Assembly: GCA_964244495.1 (NCBI GenBank)
Contig: CAXTIU010000005.1
Coordinates: forward strand, 172,068 to 236,067
DNA length: 64,000 nucleotides
Reading direction: 5' to 3'
DNA from: RH-AL1 sp964244495
GTDB taxonomy: Bacteria > Pseudomonadota > Alphaproteobacteria > Rhizobiales > Beijerinckiaceae
Below are positions 8,112 through 17,500 of this stretch, piece by piece (within the stretch, counting starts at the first letter, position 1; each line of letters opens with the position of its first letter). The notes beneath the pieces were generated by a model, which saw only the letters and a list, made by a program, of their open reading frames with translations, searched no databases and was not told the DNA's origin. The translations under genes and the position numbers were made by a program.

Positions 8112-10433
8112 TTAAGAAAGACGATGACGGCGGCTAGAGGACCGAACGTCACGTTTGGGCGGGCGCGCGGATTTGGCGCCCCCGCCCCGGCCGGGAGCGC
8201 GACCCTTCGACGTCCCGGCGCCCTCGACCAGCTCGAAGCGCAAGGCGCCAGCCACGGGTGCGGCCTCGACCAGCCTGACGACGACAGCGTCGCCGAGCCG
8301 CAGCGTTTCCCCCGTGCGGGCGCCGATCAGCGCGTGCAGCGTTTCCTCGTAGCGGAAATAGTCGTCGCCCAGCGTCGCGGCCGGCACGAAGCCGTCGGCG
8401 CCGGTGTCGGCGAGCTTCACGAACAGCCCGGCGCGGGTCACGCCGGCGATGCGGCCCGGGAACGTCGCCCCGATGCGGTCCGCGAGGTGGGCGGCGATCA
8501 GCCGATCGACCGTGTCGCGCTCGGCCGCCATCGCGCGCCGCTCGGCGGCGGAGATGCGGGTCGCCACCTCCTCCAGCTCGTCGATGTCCATGTCCGGCAA
8601 ACCGTCGTCGCCGAGCTTGCAGGCGCGAACGAGGGCACGATGCACGATGAGGTCGGCGTAGCGGCGGATCGGCGAGGTGAAATGGGCGTAACGGCGCAGG
8701 CGCAGGCCGAAATGCCCGTAATTGTCGGCGGTGTACTCCGCCTGCGCCTGTGAGCGCAGCACGACGTCGTTGACGATCTGCTCGTGCTCGGTGCCACGCA
8801 CCTCGGCGAGGATGCCGTTGAACTGGGCCGGCGTCACCACCTGACCCTTGGCGAGCTTGATGCCGATCGTCTTCAGGAACTCGGCGAGGTTGTGCAGCTT
8901 CTCGGCGGTCGGCTCGCCGTGGGCGCGGTACACCAGCTTCTGGCCACGCTCCTCCAGCAGTTCGGCGGCGGCGACGTTGGCGAGGATCATGTATTCCTCG
9001 ACGAGACGATGGGCGTCGAGCCGCTCCGGCACGATGACGCGATCGACGGTGCCGTCCGCGCGGAGGAGGACCTTGCGCTCGGGCAGGTCGAGGTCGAGCG
9101 GCTGGCGGGCCGCCTTGGCGAGCTTCAGCGCGCCGTAGGCGGCGTAGAGCGGCCGCAGCACCGGCTCAAGCAGCCCCCGCGTCGCCTCGTCCGGCGCCCC
9201 GTCCATCGCCGCCTGCGCCTGCGCGTAGGCGAGCCTGGCGCGCGACCGCATGATGATCCGGTGCAGGGAGTGGCGCCGCTTGCGGCCGTCCGCGTCGATC
9301 ACCATCCGCATCGCCAGCGCCGGACGGTCCTCGTCGGCGCGCAGCGAGCACAGGTCGTTCGAGATGCGCTCGGGCAGCATCGGCACGACCCGGTCGGGGA
9401 AGTACACCGAGTTGCCGCGCTCCAGCGCCTCGCGGTCCAGCGGCGACCCCGGGCGCACGTAGGCGGCGACGTCGGCGATCGCGACGCTCAGCACGAAGCC
9501 GCCGGGGTTGTCGGGATCGCCATCGGGCTCCGCGTGCACCGCGTCGTCGTGGTCCTTGGCGTCGGGCGGGTCGATCGTGACGAGGGGCAGCCCGCGCCAA
9601 TCCTCGCGCCCGGCTGCTCCGACGGCACGCGCCGCCTCCGCCTCCGCCATGGCGGCCGGCTGGAACACGCTCGGGATCTTGTGCACGTGGACGGCGATCA
9701 GGCTCGCCGCCTTCTCGCTGGCGAAGGAGCCGATCCGCTCGCGGACCTTGGCGCCGGGCGGGCCGAAACGATCGCCGCCGAGCACGTCGACCGCGACGAG
9801 GTCGCCGTCCCGCGCATCGCCCTCGTCGCCGGCCCGCACCGTGAAGGCGCCCCTGTTCGCCGTTTTCTTGTCGACGGGGAACACTTGGCCGCCGGGCCCC
9901 GGGCCGGCCCGGTAGATTCCCAGCACGCCCGCCCGCGCGCGCGCCAGCACCTTGACGATGCGCCCGACGTAGGCCGGCTCGCCCGCGCCGGCATGGTGGT
10001 CGCGTTCGGTGCGCACCAGCGCCCTGTCGCCGAGGCCCGGCGTCGGCCCGTTCGACTTGCCACGCCGGGGCAGGTGCAGCGCGACCGTCGGCGCGGGGCC
10101 ATCCGCGCCGTTCCACTCGACCGGCTTGGCCAGCAGGTCGCCGTCGCGGTCGCGGCTATGGATCTCGACGAGCACGGTCGCCGGCAACGTGCCCGGCCGG
10201 CTGAGACTCCTGCCCTTGCGCTTGATCGCACCCTCCGCCTCCAGCTGCCGCAGGACGCGCTTGAGCTCGACCTTGTCAGACCCCTTGATCCCGAAGGCGC
10301 GCGCGATCTCCCGCTTGCCGATCGTCGAGGCCCGCTCGGGCGATCGCTCGCGCTCGCGCGCGATGAAGGCGACGATGTCCTCGCGCGTCGGCGTCGCGGC
10401 CGGCGCGGCCACCGGGATCGCCCGCTTGCTCAT
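8112..10433 (-). CDS. rnr: ribonuclease R
   Basis: This 773-residue 3'-5' exoribonuclease degrades structured RNA. The order is an N-terminal winged-helix (residues ~10-75), cold-shock domains, the RNB catalytic domain with the Asp cluster DPPDAKDHDDAV near residue 270, and a C-terminal S1 domain (GVTRAGLFVKLADTGADGF). A strongly basic Arg/Lys/Gly tail of ~35 residues, common in RNase R, ends the protein. The start at ATG 10433 (MSKRAIPV) has GGGCGAGG upstream and lies 13 bp after the topA stop, so the two genes are an operon. The frame extends upstream over the topA tail, but that is a shadow. Confidence 0.96.
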   Translation of the reverse strand: MSKRAIPVAAPAATPTREDIVAFIARERERSPERASTIGKREIARAFGIKGSDKVELKRVLRQLEAEGAIKRKGRSLSRPGTLPATVLVEIHSRDRDGDLLAKPVEWNGADGPAPTVALHLPRRGKSNGPTPGLGDRALVRTERDHHAGAGEPAYVGRIVKVLARARAGVLGIYRAGPGPGGQVFPVDKKTANRGAFTVRAGDEGDARDGDLVAVDVLGGDRFGPPGAKVRERIGSFASEKAASLIAVHVHKIPSVFQPAAMAEAEAARAVGAAGREDWRGLPLVTIDPPDAKDHDDAVHAEPDGDPDNPGGFVLSVAIADVAAYVRPGSPLDREALERGNSVYFPDRVVPMLPERISNDLCSLRADEDRPALAMRMVIDADGRKRRHSLHRIIMRSRARLAYAQAQAAMDGAPDEATRGLLEPVLRPLYAAYGALKLAKAARQPLDLDLPERKVLLRADGTVDRVIVPERLDAHRLVEEYMILANVAAAELLEERGQKLVYRAHGEPTAEKLHNLAEFLKTIGIKLAKGQVVTPAQFNGILAEVRGTEHEQIVNDVVLRSQAQAEYTADNYGHFGLRLRRYAHFTSPIRRYADLIVHRALVRACKLGDDGLPDMDIDELEEVATRISAAERRAMAAERDTVDRLIAAHLADRIGATFPGRIAGVTRAGLFVKLADTGADGFVPAATLGDDYFRYEETLHALIGARTGETLRLGDAVVVRLVEAAPVAGALRFELVEGAGTSKGRAPGRGGGAKSARPPKRDVRSSSRRHRLS

Positions 10434-10446
10434 GCCTCGCCCTTCG

Positions 10447-13395
10447 TCATGCCTTGCTTTTCTTGGGGGATGCCGCCGCCTTCGCCGCGGCCGGCTTGAC
10501 GGCGCTCCGCGTCGCCGCCGCCGGCTTGGCGCGCTGCGGGCTCGCCGCCTTGAGCTTGCCGGGCTTGGCCACAGCCTCGGTGGCTCCAGACTTGGCAACC
10601 CCGGACTTGGTAACCCTGAACTTGGCGGCTCCACCCTTGCCGGCACCCGCTTTCGCGCCGCCGCCCTTGATCGCCCGCTTGGGGGTGCCGGCGCCTTCCT
10701 TGTCCTCGATCAGGCGGATCGCCTCCTCCAGGCTCAGGTCGTCCGGCACCATGTCGCGTTTCAGCGTCGCGCTGATCTTGCCATAACTGACGTAGGGGCC
10801 GAAGCGGCCTTCCCGCACGGTGATCGCGCCGCCTTGCGGGTGCTCGCCGAGCAGGCGGCCCTGCGTCGACCCATCGCCGCCGCTCGCCTTGGCGGCGATC
10901 AGGGCGACCGCTTCCTCCAGCGTGAAGGTCGTGGGATCGGCGTCCTTCGGCAGGGTGGCGTTGACCTTGCCGTGGCTGACGTAGGGGCCGTAGCGCCCGG
11001 CCTTCAGCGCCACGGCGCCGCCGCCCGGGTGATCGCCGAGTACCTTGGCGGCCGCGCCCTCGCTGGAACCGAAGCGCCGCCCGGTCAGGCCGCTCTCCTT
11101 GGCGACGATGAGGTCGATCGCGCGGTTGCCGCCGATGGTGAGCACGTCGTCGTCGCGGCCGAGGTTGGCGTAGGTCTTGCCGTGCTGCACGTAGGGGCCG
11201 TAGCGGCCGAGCGCGGCGACGATCGGCTCCTTGGTTTCGGGATGACGCGCCACCTCGCGCGGCAGCGAGAGCAGGGCGAGCGCCTGCTCCAGCGTCACGT
11301 CGCCGGGCGCCAGCTCCTTGGGCAGCGAGGAGCGCTTCGGCTTCTCGCCCTCGGCCGGCTCGCCGAGCTGGATGTAGGGGCCGAAACGCCCGTCGCGCAG
11401 CGTCACGGCGACGCCCGATGCCGGATCGAGGCCGAGCACCTTGGGGCCGCCCGCCTCGGTCTCGACGCCCTCGCCGGCCTGGTTGAGCTGCCGCGTGTAC
11501 TTGCACTCGGGATAGTTCGAGCAGCCGATGAAGGCGCCGAACTTGCCCAGCTTCAACGACAGCTTGCCGCTGTGGCACACTTGGCACGAGCGGGGATCCG
11601 AACCGTCGCCGCGCGCCGGGAAGATGTGCGAGCCCAGCACCTCGTTGAGGTTGTCCAGCACTTCCGTGGTGCGCAGCTCGCTGGTGCCGGCGACCGCCGC
11701 CGAGAAGTCCCGCCAGAAGTCGCGCAGGACCTCCTTCCAGTCGACCTCGTGGTTGGAGATGAGGTCGAGCTTGCCCTCGAGGTCGGCCGTGAAGTCGTAG
11801 CCGACGTAGCGGGCGAAGAAGCTCTCGAGGAAGGCGATGACCAGCCGGCCCTTGTCCTCGGGCACCAGCCGCTTCTTGTCGAGCTTGACGTACTCGCGCG
11901 CCTTGAGGGTCTGCACCGTGGCATCGTAGGTCGAGGGGCGCCCGATGCCGAGCTCCTCCATCCTCTTGATGATCGTCGCCTCGGTGAAGCGAGGCGGCGG
12001 CTCGGTGAAGTGCTGGTCGGCGTCGACCTTGTCCTTGTCCAGGCGATCGCCTCGCGCCATCGGCGGCAGGCGCGCGCTGTCCTCGTCGTCCTCGTCGTCG
12101 CGGCCCTCCTGGTACAGTCTGAGGAAGCCGTCGAAGGTCACGACTTGGCCGTTCGCCCGCAGGTCCAGCCGGCGGCCGTCCGCCTCGGCGGTGATGTCGA
12201 CGACGGTGCGCTCGATGTCGGCCGATTCCATCTGGCTGGCGACCGTGCGCGTCCAGATCAGCTCGTAGAGCCTGGCAAGCTCCGGCTCCATGGATCGGGC
12301 GACCTGTTTGGGAAGGCGGGCCAGTTCGGTCGGGCGCACCGCCTCGTGGGCCTCCTGCGCGTTCTTGGCCTTGGCCGTGTACTTGCGCGGCACCTTCGGC
12401 ACGTAGCGCTCGCCGAATTCCTTGCCGATGACGCGGCGGGCGCCGTGCACCGCCTCCGGCGCCATGTCGACGCCGTCGGTCCGCATGTAGGTGATGAGGC
12501 CCACCGTCTCGCCGCCGATGTCGACGCCTTCGTAGAGCCGCTGGGCGAGCTGCATCGTGCGGTTGGGCGAGAAGCCCAGCTTGCGGCTCGCCTCCTGCTG
12601 CATGGTGGAGGTGGTGAAGGGCGGCTGCGGGTTGCGCCGCGTCGGCTTGGCCTCGACCTTGCCGACGGTGTAGGCACCGCGATCGAGCGCCGCCTGGAGC
12701 GCGCGCGCCGCCGTCTCGTCGGGCACGTCGAGCCGGCCGAGCTTCGTCCCGTCGGCGCCGACGAGCCGCGCGGCGACCGCGCCCCCGTCCTTCGTCCTGA
12801 GCCGTGCCAGCAGCGACCAGTATTCCTGTCGGACGAAGCGCTCGATCTCCGTCTCGCGCTCGCAGATGATGCGCAGCGTCACGGATTGCACCCGCCCGGC
12901 GGACCGGGCGCCGGGCAGCTTGCGCCACAGGACGGGCGAGAGCGTGAAGCCGACGAGGTAGTCGAGCGCGCGGCGCGCCAAGTAGGCGTCGACCAGCGCG
13001 CCGTCGATCTGGCGGGGCCTCGCCATCGCCTCGCTCACCGCCGCCTTGGTGATGGCGTTGAAGGTGACGCGGGACACTTTCACGTCCTTCAGCACCTTCT
13101 TGTTCTTCAACACCTCCAGCACGTGCCAGGAGATCGCCTCGCCCTCGCGGTCCGGGTCGGTCGCCAGGATCACGCCGTCCGAGCCTTTCACCGCCTTGGC
13201 GATGTCGGCCATGCGCTTGGCCGACTTGGTGTCGACGTCCCAGATCATCGCGAAATCGGCGTCCGGATCGACGGAGCCGTCCTTCGACGGCAGGTCGCGG
13301 ATGTGACCGTAGGAGGCGTAAACCTCGTAATTCTTGCCGAGGTACTTGTTGATCGTCTTGGCCTTGGCCGGCGACTCGACGATGACGACTTCCAT
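10447..13395 (-). CDS. topA: DNA topoisomerase I
   Basis: This 982-residue type IA topoisomerase relaxes negative supercoils. The Toprim domain begins MEVVIVESPAKAKTINKYLG, which fixes the start at 13395 with AAGGAAG upstream. The catalytic Tyr is in GLITYMRTDG (about residue 303). A C4 zinc finger (CQVC...GCSNYPEC) follows, then four copies of a G-R-[FY]-G-P-Y repeat (LRDGRFGPY, LGRYGPY, LKAGRYGPY, VREGRFGPY). The last ~65 residues are a Lys/Ala/Pro tail resembling histone H1. Such basic tails are known in alphaproteobacterial and mycobacterial TopA. rnr follows in the same operon. Confidence 0.97.
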   Translation of the reverse strand: MEVVIVESPAKAKTINKYLGKNYEVYASYGHIRDLPSKDGSVDPDADFAMIWDVDTKSAKRMADIAKAVKGSDGVILATDPDREGEAISWHVLEVLKNKKVLKDVKVSRVTFNAITKAAVSEAMARPRQIDGALVDAYLARRALDYLVGFTLSPVLWRKLPGARSAGRVQSVTLRIICERETEIERFVRQEYWSLLARLRTKDGGAVAARLVGADGTKLGRLDVPDETAARALQAALDRGAYTVGKVEAKPTRRNPQPPFTTSTMQQEASRKLGFSPNRTMQLAQRLYEGVDIGGETVGLITYMRTDGVDMAPEAVHGARRVIGKEFGERYVPKVPRKYTAKAKNAQEAHEAVRPTELARLPKQVARSMEPELARLYELIWTRTVASQMESADIERTVVDITAEADGRRLDLRANGQVVTFDGFLRLYQEGRDDEDDEDSARLPPMARGDRLDKDKVDADQHFTEPPPRFTEATIIKRMEELGIGRPSTYDATVQTLKAREYVKLDKKRLVPEDKGRLVIAFLESFFARYVGYDFTADLEGKLDLISNHEVDWKEVLRDFWRDFSAAVAGTSELRTTEVLDNLNEVLGSHIFPARGDGSDPRSCQVCHSGKLSLKLGKFGAFIGCSNYPECKYTRQLNQAGEGVETEAGGPKVLGLDPASGVAVTLRDGRFGPYIQLGEPAEGEKPKRSSLPKELAPGDVTLEQALALLSLPREVARHPETKEPIVAALGRYGPYVQHGKTYANLGRDDDVLTIGGNRAIDLIVAKESGLTGRRFGSSEGAAAKVLGDHPGGGAVALKAGRYGPYVSHGKVNATLPKDADPTTFTLEEAVALIAAKASGGDGSTQGRLLGEHPQGGAITVREGRFGPYVSYGKISATLKRDMVPDDLSLEEAIRLIEDKEGAGTPKRAIKGGGAKAGAGKGGAAKFRVTKSGVAKSGATEAVAKPGKLKAASPQRAKPAAATRSAVKPAAAKAAASPKKSKA

Positions 13396-13629
13396 CTCGG
13401 AGGCTTCCTTCAGAGTTCGCCACGTCGCGGCGCGATCCCGACGCGATGGCACCCGCGCCGCCCGGCTCGACCGTGCGGTCCGTCACGTGTCAGGAGCCGC
13501 GATATGGTGCGCCGCGTCAACGTCGCCAACGGTGATCGCCGACCTTACACCGACTCGCGATCGATGACGCGCGTTCGTTTGGCGCACAAGTTGCTTGGTT
13601 GCTGCTCCGAATCGGGGGAGTGGCTAAGA

Positions 13630-14478
13630 ATGGTCGACGTCGTCAAGCCGACGCTGGTCGTGCAGGGATTGATCGAGATGGGGGCGGCGAAGGCGCGGCT
13701 CTCGGTCGGGGAGCTCCTCGTGCGCTCGGCGCTCGCCGGAGCCTTGCTCGGCGTGGCGACGACCCTGGCGTTCACGGCCTTCGCGCAGACCGGCTACCCG
13801 ATCGTCGGGGCACTGATCTTCCCCGTCGGCTTCGCCATGATCATGGTCCTCGGCCTCGACCTCGTGACCGGCAGCTTCGCCCTCGTTCCCATGTCGATCA
13901 TGGCCGGGCGGGCGAGCGTGCCGCAGATGCTCGTCAACTGGGTCGTCGCCTTCGTCGGCAACTTCGTCGGCGCCGTGGTCTTCGCCGGACTCGTCTACGT
14001 CGCGCTGACGAGCGCCGGCCACGACGCCGGTGGCCCGATCGGCGACAAGCTGCGGGCGGCGGTGACGGCGCGCTCCGCCGGCTACGCCGCCCTTGGTACG
14101 CAGGGGTGGATCACCGCCTTCGTCAAAGGAATGCTCTGCAACTGGCTGGTGTGCCTCGGCGTCGTCATGGCGGTGGCGTCGTCGACCTCGGTCGGCAAGA
14201 TCCTCGGCTGCTGGCTGCCGATCGTGATCTTCTTCGCGCAGGGCTTCGAGCACTGCGTCGTCAACATGTCGCTGTTCCCGCTCGGCATCATGCTGGGCGC
14301 CGGCACCACCGTGCTCCAGTACCTCGCCTACAACGAGCTGCCGGTGACGCTCGGCAACATCGTCGGCGGCTTCCTGTTCACCGGGCTCGCGCTCTACCTC
14401 GCTTATCCGCAGGGCGCGCTCGCGCTGGGCCAGGACCCGGTCTCCGCCGCCTCGGCCACCGCCCAGGCCGCCGAGTAG
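13630..14478 (+). CDS. formate/nitrite transporter (FNT) family channel
   Basis: This 282-residue membrane protein has six predicted helices. FNT features include the GLDLVTGSFALVP stretch (equivalent to the L-x-T-G-x-x-A broken helix), MLCNWLVCLGV, and FEHCVVNMSLFPLG (equivalent to the FEHSVANMF-like H-x-x-N motif with the central His). FNT proteins are pentameric channels for formate, nitrite or hydrosulfide with their conjugate acids. No formate dehydrogenase or nitrite reductase gene is nearby, so the substrate stays open. The start ATG at 13630 has a strong GGGGGAG site. The gene is divergent from topA and followed by pyrB with its own promoter. Confidence 0.92.
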   Translation: MVDVVKPTLVVQGLIEMGAAKARLSVGELLVRSALAGALLGVATTLAFTAFAQTGYPIVGALIFPVGFAMIMVLGLDLVTGSFALVPMSIMAGRASVPQMLVNWVVAFVGNFVGAVVFAGLVYVALTSAGHDAGGPIGDKLRAAVTARSAGYAALGTQGWITAFVKGMLCNWLVCLGVVMAVASSTSVGKILGCWLPIVIFFAQGFEHCVVNMSLFPLGIMLGAGTTVLQYLAYNELPVTLGNIVGGFLFTGLALYLAYPQGALALGQDPVSAASATAQAAE

Positions 14479-14539
14479 CTTTCCGGATGCCTGGACGCGA
14501 GCGCCCACGTTCAGGATCAGCGGGAGCGACGCGGTTCCT

Positions 14540-14568
14540 TTGACAACGGGCGGCGCGTCCCCGATAGA
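14540..14568 (+). promoter_or_regulatory. promoter of pyrB, placed almost on its start codon
   Basis: TTGACA at 14540-14545 and GATAGA at 14563-14568 are 17 bp apart. A start 6-8 bp beyond the -10 would fall at about 14575, only a few bases before the pyrB ATG at 14578, implying a nearly leaderless message. Confidence 0.5.
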
Positions 14569-14577
14569 CCAGGGGCC

Positions 14578-15519
14578 ATGACGAGCCCGCCGACCTTCCG
14601 CAGCCGCCACCTCCTCGGCATCGAGGGGTTGAGCGTTCCCGACGTGCGGAACCTCCTCGACCTGTCCGAGGAGGCGGTGGCCGTGTCCCGCCAGATCGAG
14701 AAGAAGCGCTCGACCCTGCGTGGACGAACCCAGATCAACCTGTTCTTCGAGGCCTCCACCCGGACGCAATCCTCCTTCGAGCTCGCCGGAAAGCGCCTCG
14801 GCGCCGACGTGATGAACATGTCGGTTTCGACCTCCAGCGTGAAGAAGGGCGAGACGCTGATCGACACGGCGATGACGCTCAACGCCATGCGGCCGGACAT
14901 CATCGTGGTGCGCCACCACCACGCCGGCGCCGTGCACCTGCTGGCGCGCAAGGTCGATTGCGCGGTCGTCAACGCCGGCGACGGGGCGCACGAGCACCCC
15001 ACGCAGGCGCTGCTCGACGCCCTCACCATCCGCCGCAACAAAGGGCGCATCGACGGCCTCGTGGTGGCGATTTGCGGCGACGTCCTGCATTCGCGCGTCG
15101 CCCGCTCCAACATCATCCTGCTGACCCTGATGGGTGCCCGCGTGCGGGTGGTCGCGCCCTCCACCCTGCTCCCGGCCGGCATCGAGCGCATGGGCGTCGA
15201 GGTGTACCGCGACATGAGGGAGGGCCTGCGCGACGCCGACATCGTGATGTGCCTGCGCCTGCAGCGCGAGCGGATGCACGGCGGCTTCGTGCCGTCGACG
15301 CGGGAATATTTCCAGTTCTTCGGCCTCGACGAGGGCAAGCTCGCCATGGCCAAGCCCGATGCGCTCGTCATGCATCCCGGCCCGATGAACCGCGGCGTCG
15401 AGATCAGCTCGACGGTCGCCGACGGGGCGCAGAGCCTGATCCGCGAGCAGGTCGAGATGGGGGTGGCGGTGCGCATGGCCGTGCTGGAGGCATTGGCCCA
15501 GCACCTGCCGAACGGGTGA
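14578..15519 (+). CDS. pyrB: aspartate carbamoyltransferase catalytic subunit
   Basis: This 313-residue enzyme condenses carbamoyl phosphate with aspartate in pyrimidine synthesis. The carbamoyl-phosphate site reads FEASTRTQSSFELAGKRLG (the STRT motif), followed by HHHAGAVH and GDGAHEHPTQALLDALTI (HPTQ-x-x-x-D motif); MHPGPMNRGVEI closes the active site. No pyrI regulatory subunit is present. It is followed after 7 bp by the pyrC-like gene, whose product lacks the dihydroorotase metal ligands. By analogy with Pseudomonas-type ATCase, that product may serve as a structural partner of PyrB. Confidence 0.97.
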   Translation: MTSPPTFRSRHLLGIEGLSVPDVRNLLDLSEEAVAVSRQIEKKRSTLRGRTQINLFFEASTRTQSSFELAGKRLGADVMNMSVSTSSVKKGETLIDTAMTLNAMRPDIIVVRHHHAGAVHLLARKVDCAVVNAGDGAHEHPTQALLDALTIRRNKGRIDGLVVAICGDVLHSRVARSNIILLTLMGARVRVVAPSTLLPAGIERMGVEVYRDMREGLRDADIVMCLRLQRERMHGGFVPSTREYFQFFGLDEGKLAMAKPDALVMHPGPMNRGVEISSTVADGAQSLIREQVEMGVAVRMAVLEALAQHLPNG

Positions 15520-15526
15520 GGCGCTC

Positions 15527-16846
15527 ATGAGCATCACGGCCCTCCCGTCGCAGGCGTCGGACACCCTCGCCCTCCTCAACGCCCGCCTCGTCGATCCCGC
15601 TGCCGGCACGGAGCGGCGCGGCGGCGTGCTGGTCGAGCGTGGCGTCATCGTCGGCGTCGGCGCCGACGTCACGGCGGCGAACCTCGCCGGTCATGTCCGC
15701 ACGATAGACTGCGCCGGCGACGTGGTCGCGCCGGGGCTGATCGACATGCACGCCTTCGTCGGCGAGCCCGGCGCCGAGTACCGTGAAACGATCGCCACCG
15801 TCACGGCGGCGGCGGCGGCGGGTGGCGTCACGACCATCCTCGCGCTGCCGTCCACCAATCCGGCGGTGGACGATCCCGCCGTCGTGGACTTCCTGCTGCG
15901 GCGCGCCCGCGACACCGGCCGCGTCCGGGTGCTGCCCTGTGCGGCGCTGACGAAGGGGCTGCGCGGCGAGGACCTGGTGGAGATCGGGCTGCTGATGGGG
16001 GCCGGCGCGGTCGCCTTCAGCGACGGATCGAGCTCGATCGCCAACGCTCGCGTGCTCCGCCGCGCGATGGTCTACGCCCGCGACTTCGACGCGCTCGTCA
16101 TCCATTTCGCCGAGGACGTGGACCTCGCCGCCGAGGGCGTGATGAACGAGGGCGAACTCGCCTCGCGCCTCGGCCTGTTCGGCATCCCGCGCGAGGCGGA
16201 AACCATCATCCTGGAGCGCGACATGCGCCTGGTCGCGCTCACCGGCGCCCGCTACCACGCGGCGCTGGTCTCGACCGCCGCCTCGCTCGACATCATCCGT
16301 CGCGCCAAGGAGGCCGGCCTGCCGGTGACCTGCGCCGTGTCGATCAACAACCTGACGCTGAACGAGAACGACATCGGCGACTACCGCACCTTCCTCAAGC
16401 TGAAGCCGCCGTTGCGCTGCGAGGAGGATCGCCTCGCCCTGGTGGAGGGCGTGGCCTCCGGCCTGGTGGATGCCATCGTGTCCGACCACAATCCCCAGGA
16501 CGTCGAGGTGAAGCGCCTGCCGTTCGCCGAGTCGGAGCCCGGCGCGATCGGCATCGAGACCATGCTGCCGGCCGCGCTCCGCCTCGTGACGTCGGGCGAG
16601 GTGGCCCTTCCGCGCCTGCTGGCCGCGATGTCGGCGCAGCCGGCGGCGATCCTGCGCGTGCCGCAGGGTCGTCTGGTGGCGGGCGCGCCGGCCGACCTGA
16701 TCCGTTTCGACCCGGAGGAGCCCTTCGTGGTCGATCCCTTGCAGCTCCGCTCGCGCTGCAAGAACACCCCCTTCGACGGGGCTCGGATGGAGGGCCGCGT
16801 GAAGCTGACGCTCGTCGCCGGCGAGGGCGTCTTCACGGGCGATTAG
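15527..16846 (+). CDS. pyrC: dihydroorotase-like protein lacking the HxH metal site (PyrC'/PyrX type)
   Basis: This 439-residue amidohydrolase-fold protein is of class I dihydroorotase length and layout. The first metal motif, normally DxHVHLREPG, reads DMHAFVGEPG, so the second His of HxH is Phe. Other landmarks are partly kept: the GGVTTI strand, HFAED, and the catalytic-Asp region VSDHNPQD. Family knowledge: inactive PyrC' proteins without HxH assemble with PyrB in Pseudomonas, and rhizobial relatives next to pyrB show the same loss. I infer a structural, non-catalytic role; an active dihydroorotase would have to be encoded elsewhere. Automatic annotation will simply say dihydroorotase. 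Confidence 0.85.
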   Translation: MSITALPSQASDTLALLNARLVDPAAGTERRGGVLVERGVIVGVGADVTAANLAGHVRTIDCAGDVVAPGLIDMHAFVGEPGAEYRETIATVTAAAAAGGVTTILALPSTNPAVDDPAVVDFLLRRARDTGRVRVLPCAALTKGLRGEDLVEIGLLMGAGAVAFSDGSSSIANARVLRRAMVYARDFDALVIHFAEDVDLAAEGVMNEGELASRLGLFGIPREAETIILERDMRLVALTGARYHAALVSTAASLDIIRRAKEAGLPVTCAVSINNLTLNENDIGDYRTFLKLKPPLRCEEDRLALVEGVASGLVDAIVSDHNPQDVEVKRLPFAESEPGAIGIETMLPAALRLVTSGEVALPRLLAAMSAQPAAILRVPQGRLVAGAPADLIRFDPEEPFVVDPLQLRSRCKNTPFDGARMEGRVKLTLVAGEGVFTGD

Positions 16847-16869
16847 CCCGGTTCAGGCGCGGCGCCACC

Positions 16870-17343
16870 TCACGCCAGTGCCTTGACCGCCGCGAGGACA
16901 TCGTCGGCGTGGCCCGGCACCTTCACCTTCGGCCAGATCCGCGTGATGGTGCCGTCGGCGGCGATCAGCACGGTGGTTCGCTCCACACCCATGTAGGTGC
17001 GCCCGTACATCGACTTCTCCGCCCACACGCCGTAGGCCCGCAACGTGTCCTTGGTCTCGTCGGAGGCGAGCGGGATCGTGAGGTCGTGCTTGGTCTTGAA
17101 CTTGGCGTGGCTCTTGGCCGGGTCCGGCGATACGCCGAGGATGGCCGCCCCCGCCTCCGCGAAGGCCGCCGCCTTGCCGCTGAAGTCGACGGCCTGGGCG
17201 GTGCAGCCGGACGTGTCGTCCTTCGGGTAGAAGTAGAGGACGAGGGCCCGCCCCGCGAAGGTGGCGAGGGACAGCGTCCCCCCTTCGTCGCCGGGCAGCG
17301 AAAAGTCCGGCGCCGGGGCTCCCACTTCGGGCTTGCTGACCAT
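16870..17343 (-). CDS. bcp: thioredoxin-dependent peroxiredoxin, Bcp/PrxQ type
   Basis: This 157-residue thiol peroxidase reduces H2O2 and organic hydroperoxides. The peroxidatic Cys sits in YPKDDTSGCTAQA (family: T-x-G-C-T). The usual resolving Cys five residues later is absent (AQAVD), so it is a one-Cys-like PrxQ that may use a partner thiol. The catalytic Arg is expected near YMGVERTTVLI. The start ATG at 17343 (MVSKPEVG) has GGAAGG just ahead; an upstream in-frame ATG at 17376 is less likely. It converges on pyrC and diverges from the AsmA-like gene. Confidence 0.93.
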   Translation of the reverse strand: MVSKPEVGAPAPDFSLPGDEGGTLSLATFAGRALVLYFYPKDDTSGCTAQAVDFSGKAAAFAEAGAAILGVSPDPAKSHAKFKTKHDLTIPLASDETKDTLRAYGVWAEKSMYGRTYMGVERTTVLIAADGTITRIWPKVKVPGHADDVLAAVKALA

Positions 17344-17500
17344 CTTGCCTTCCTTTCGACCTAAAAAACGGGCCATCCTCGGCGCGGAACGGCGCGCCTG
17401 CGGAACGGGGCTTCGCGCCGGATTTCGTATAGTCGGCCCAGAACGACAGTGCCAGTTTCGCCGCTGAGGACGCCCGCCGCTTGCCCGACCCTCGGACCCG

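Noticed and set aside
10009..13629. A very long plus-strand frame running into the formate/nitrite channel gene
   Set aside because: It is the antisense shadow of topA; only the part after ATG 13630, with a strong ribosome site, is a real gene.
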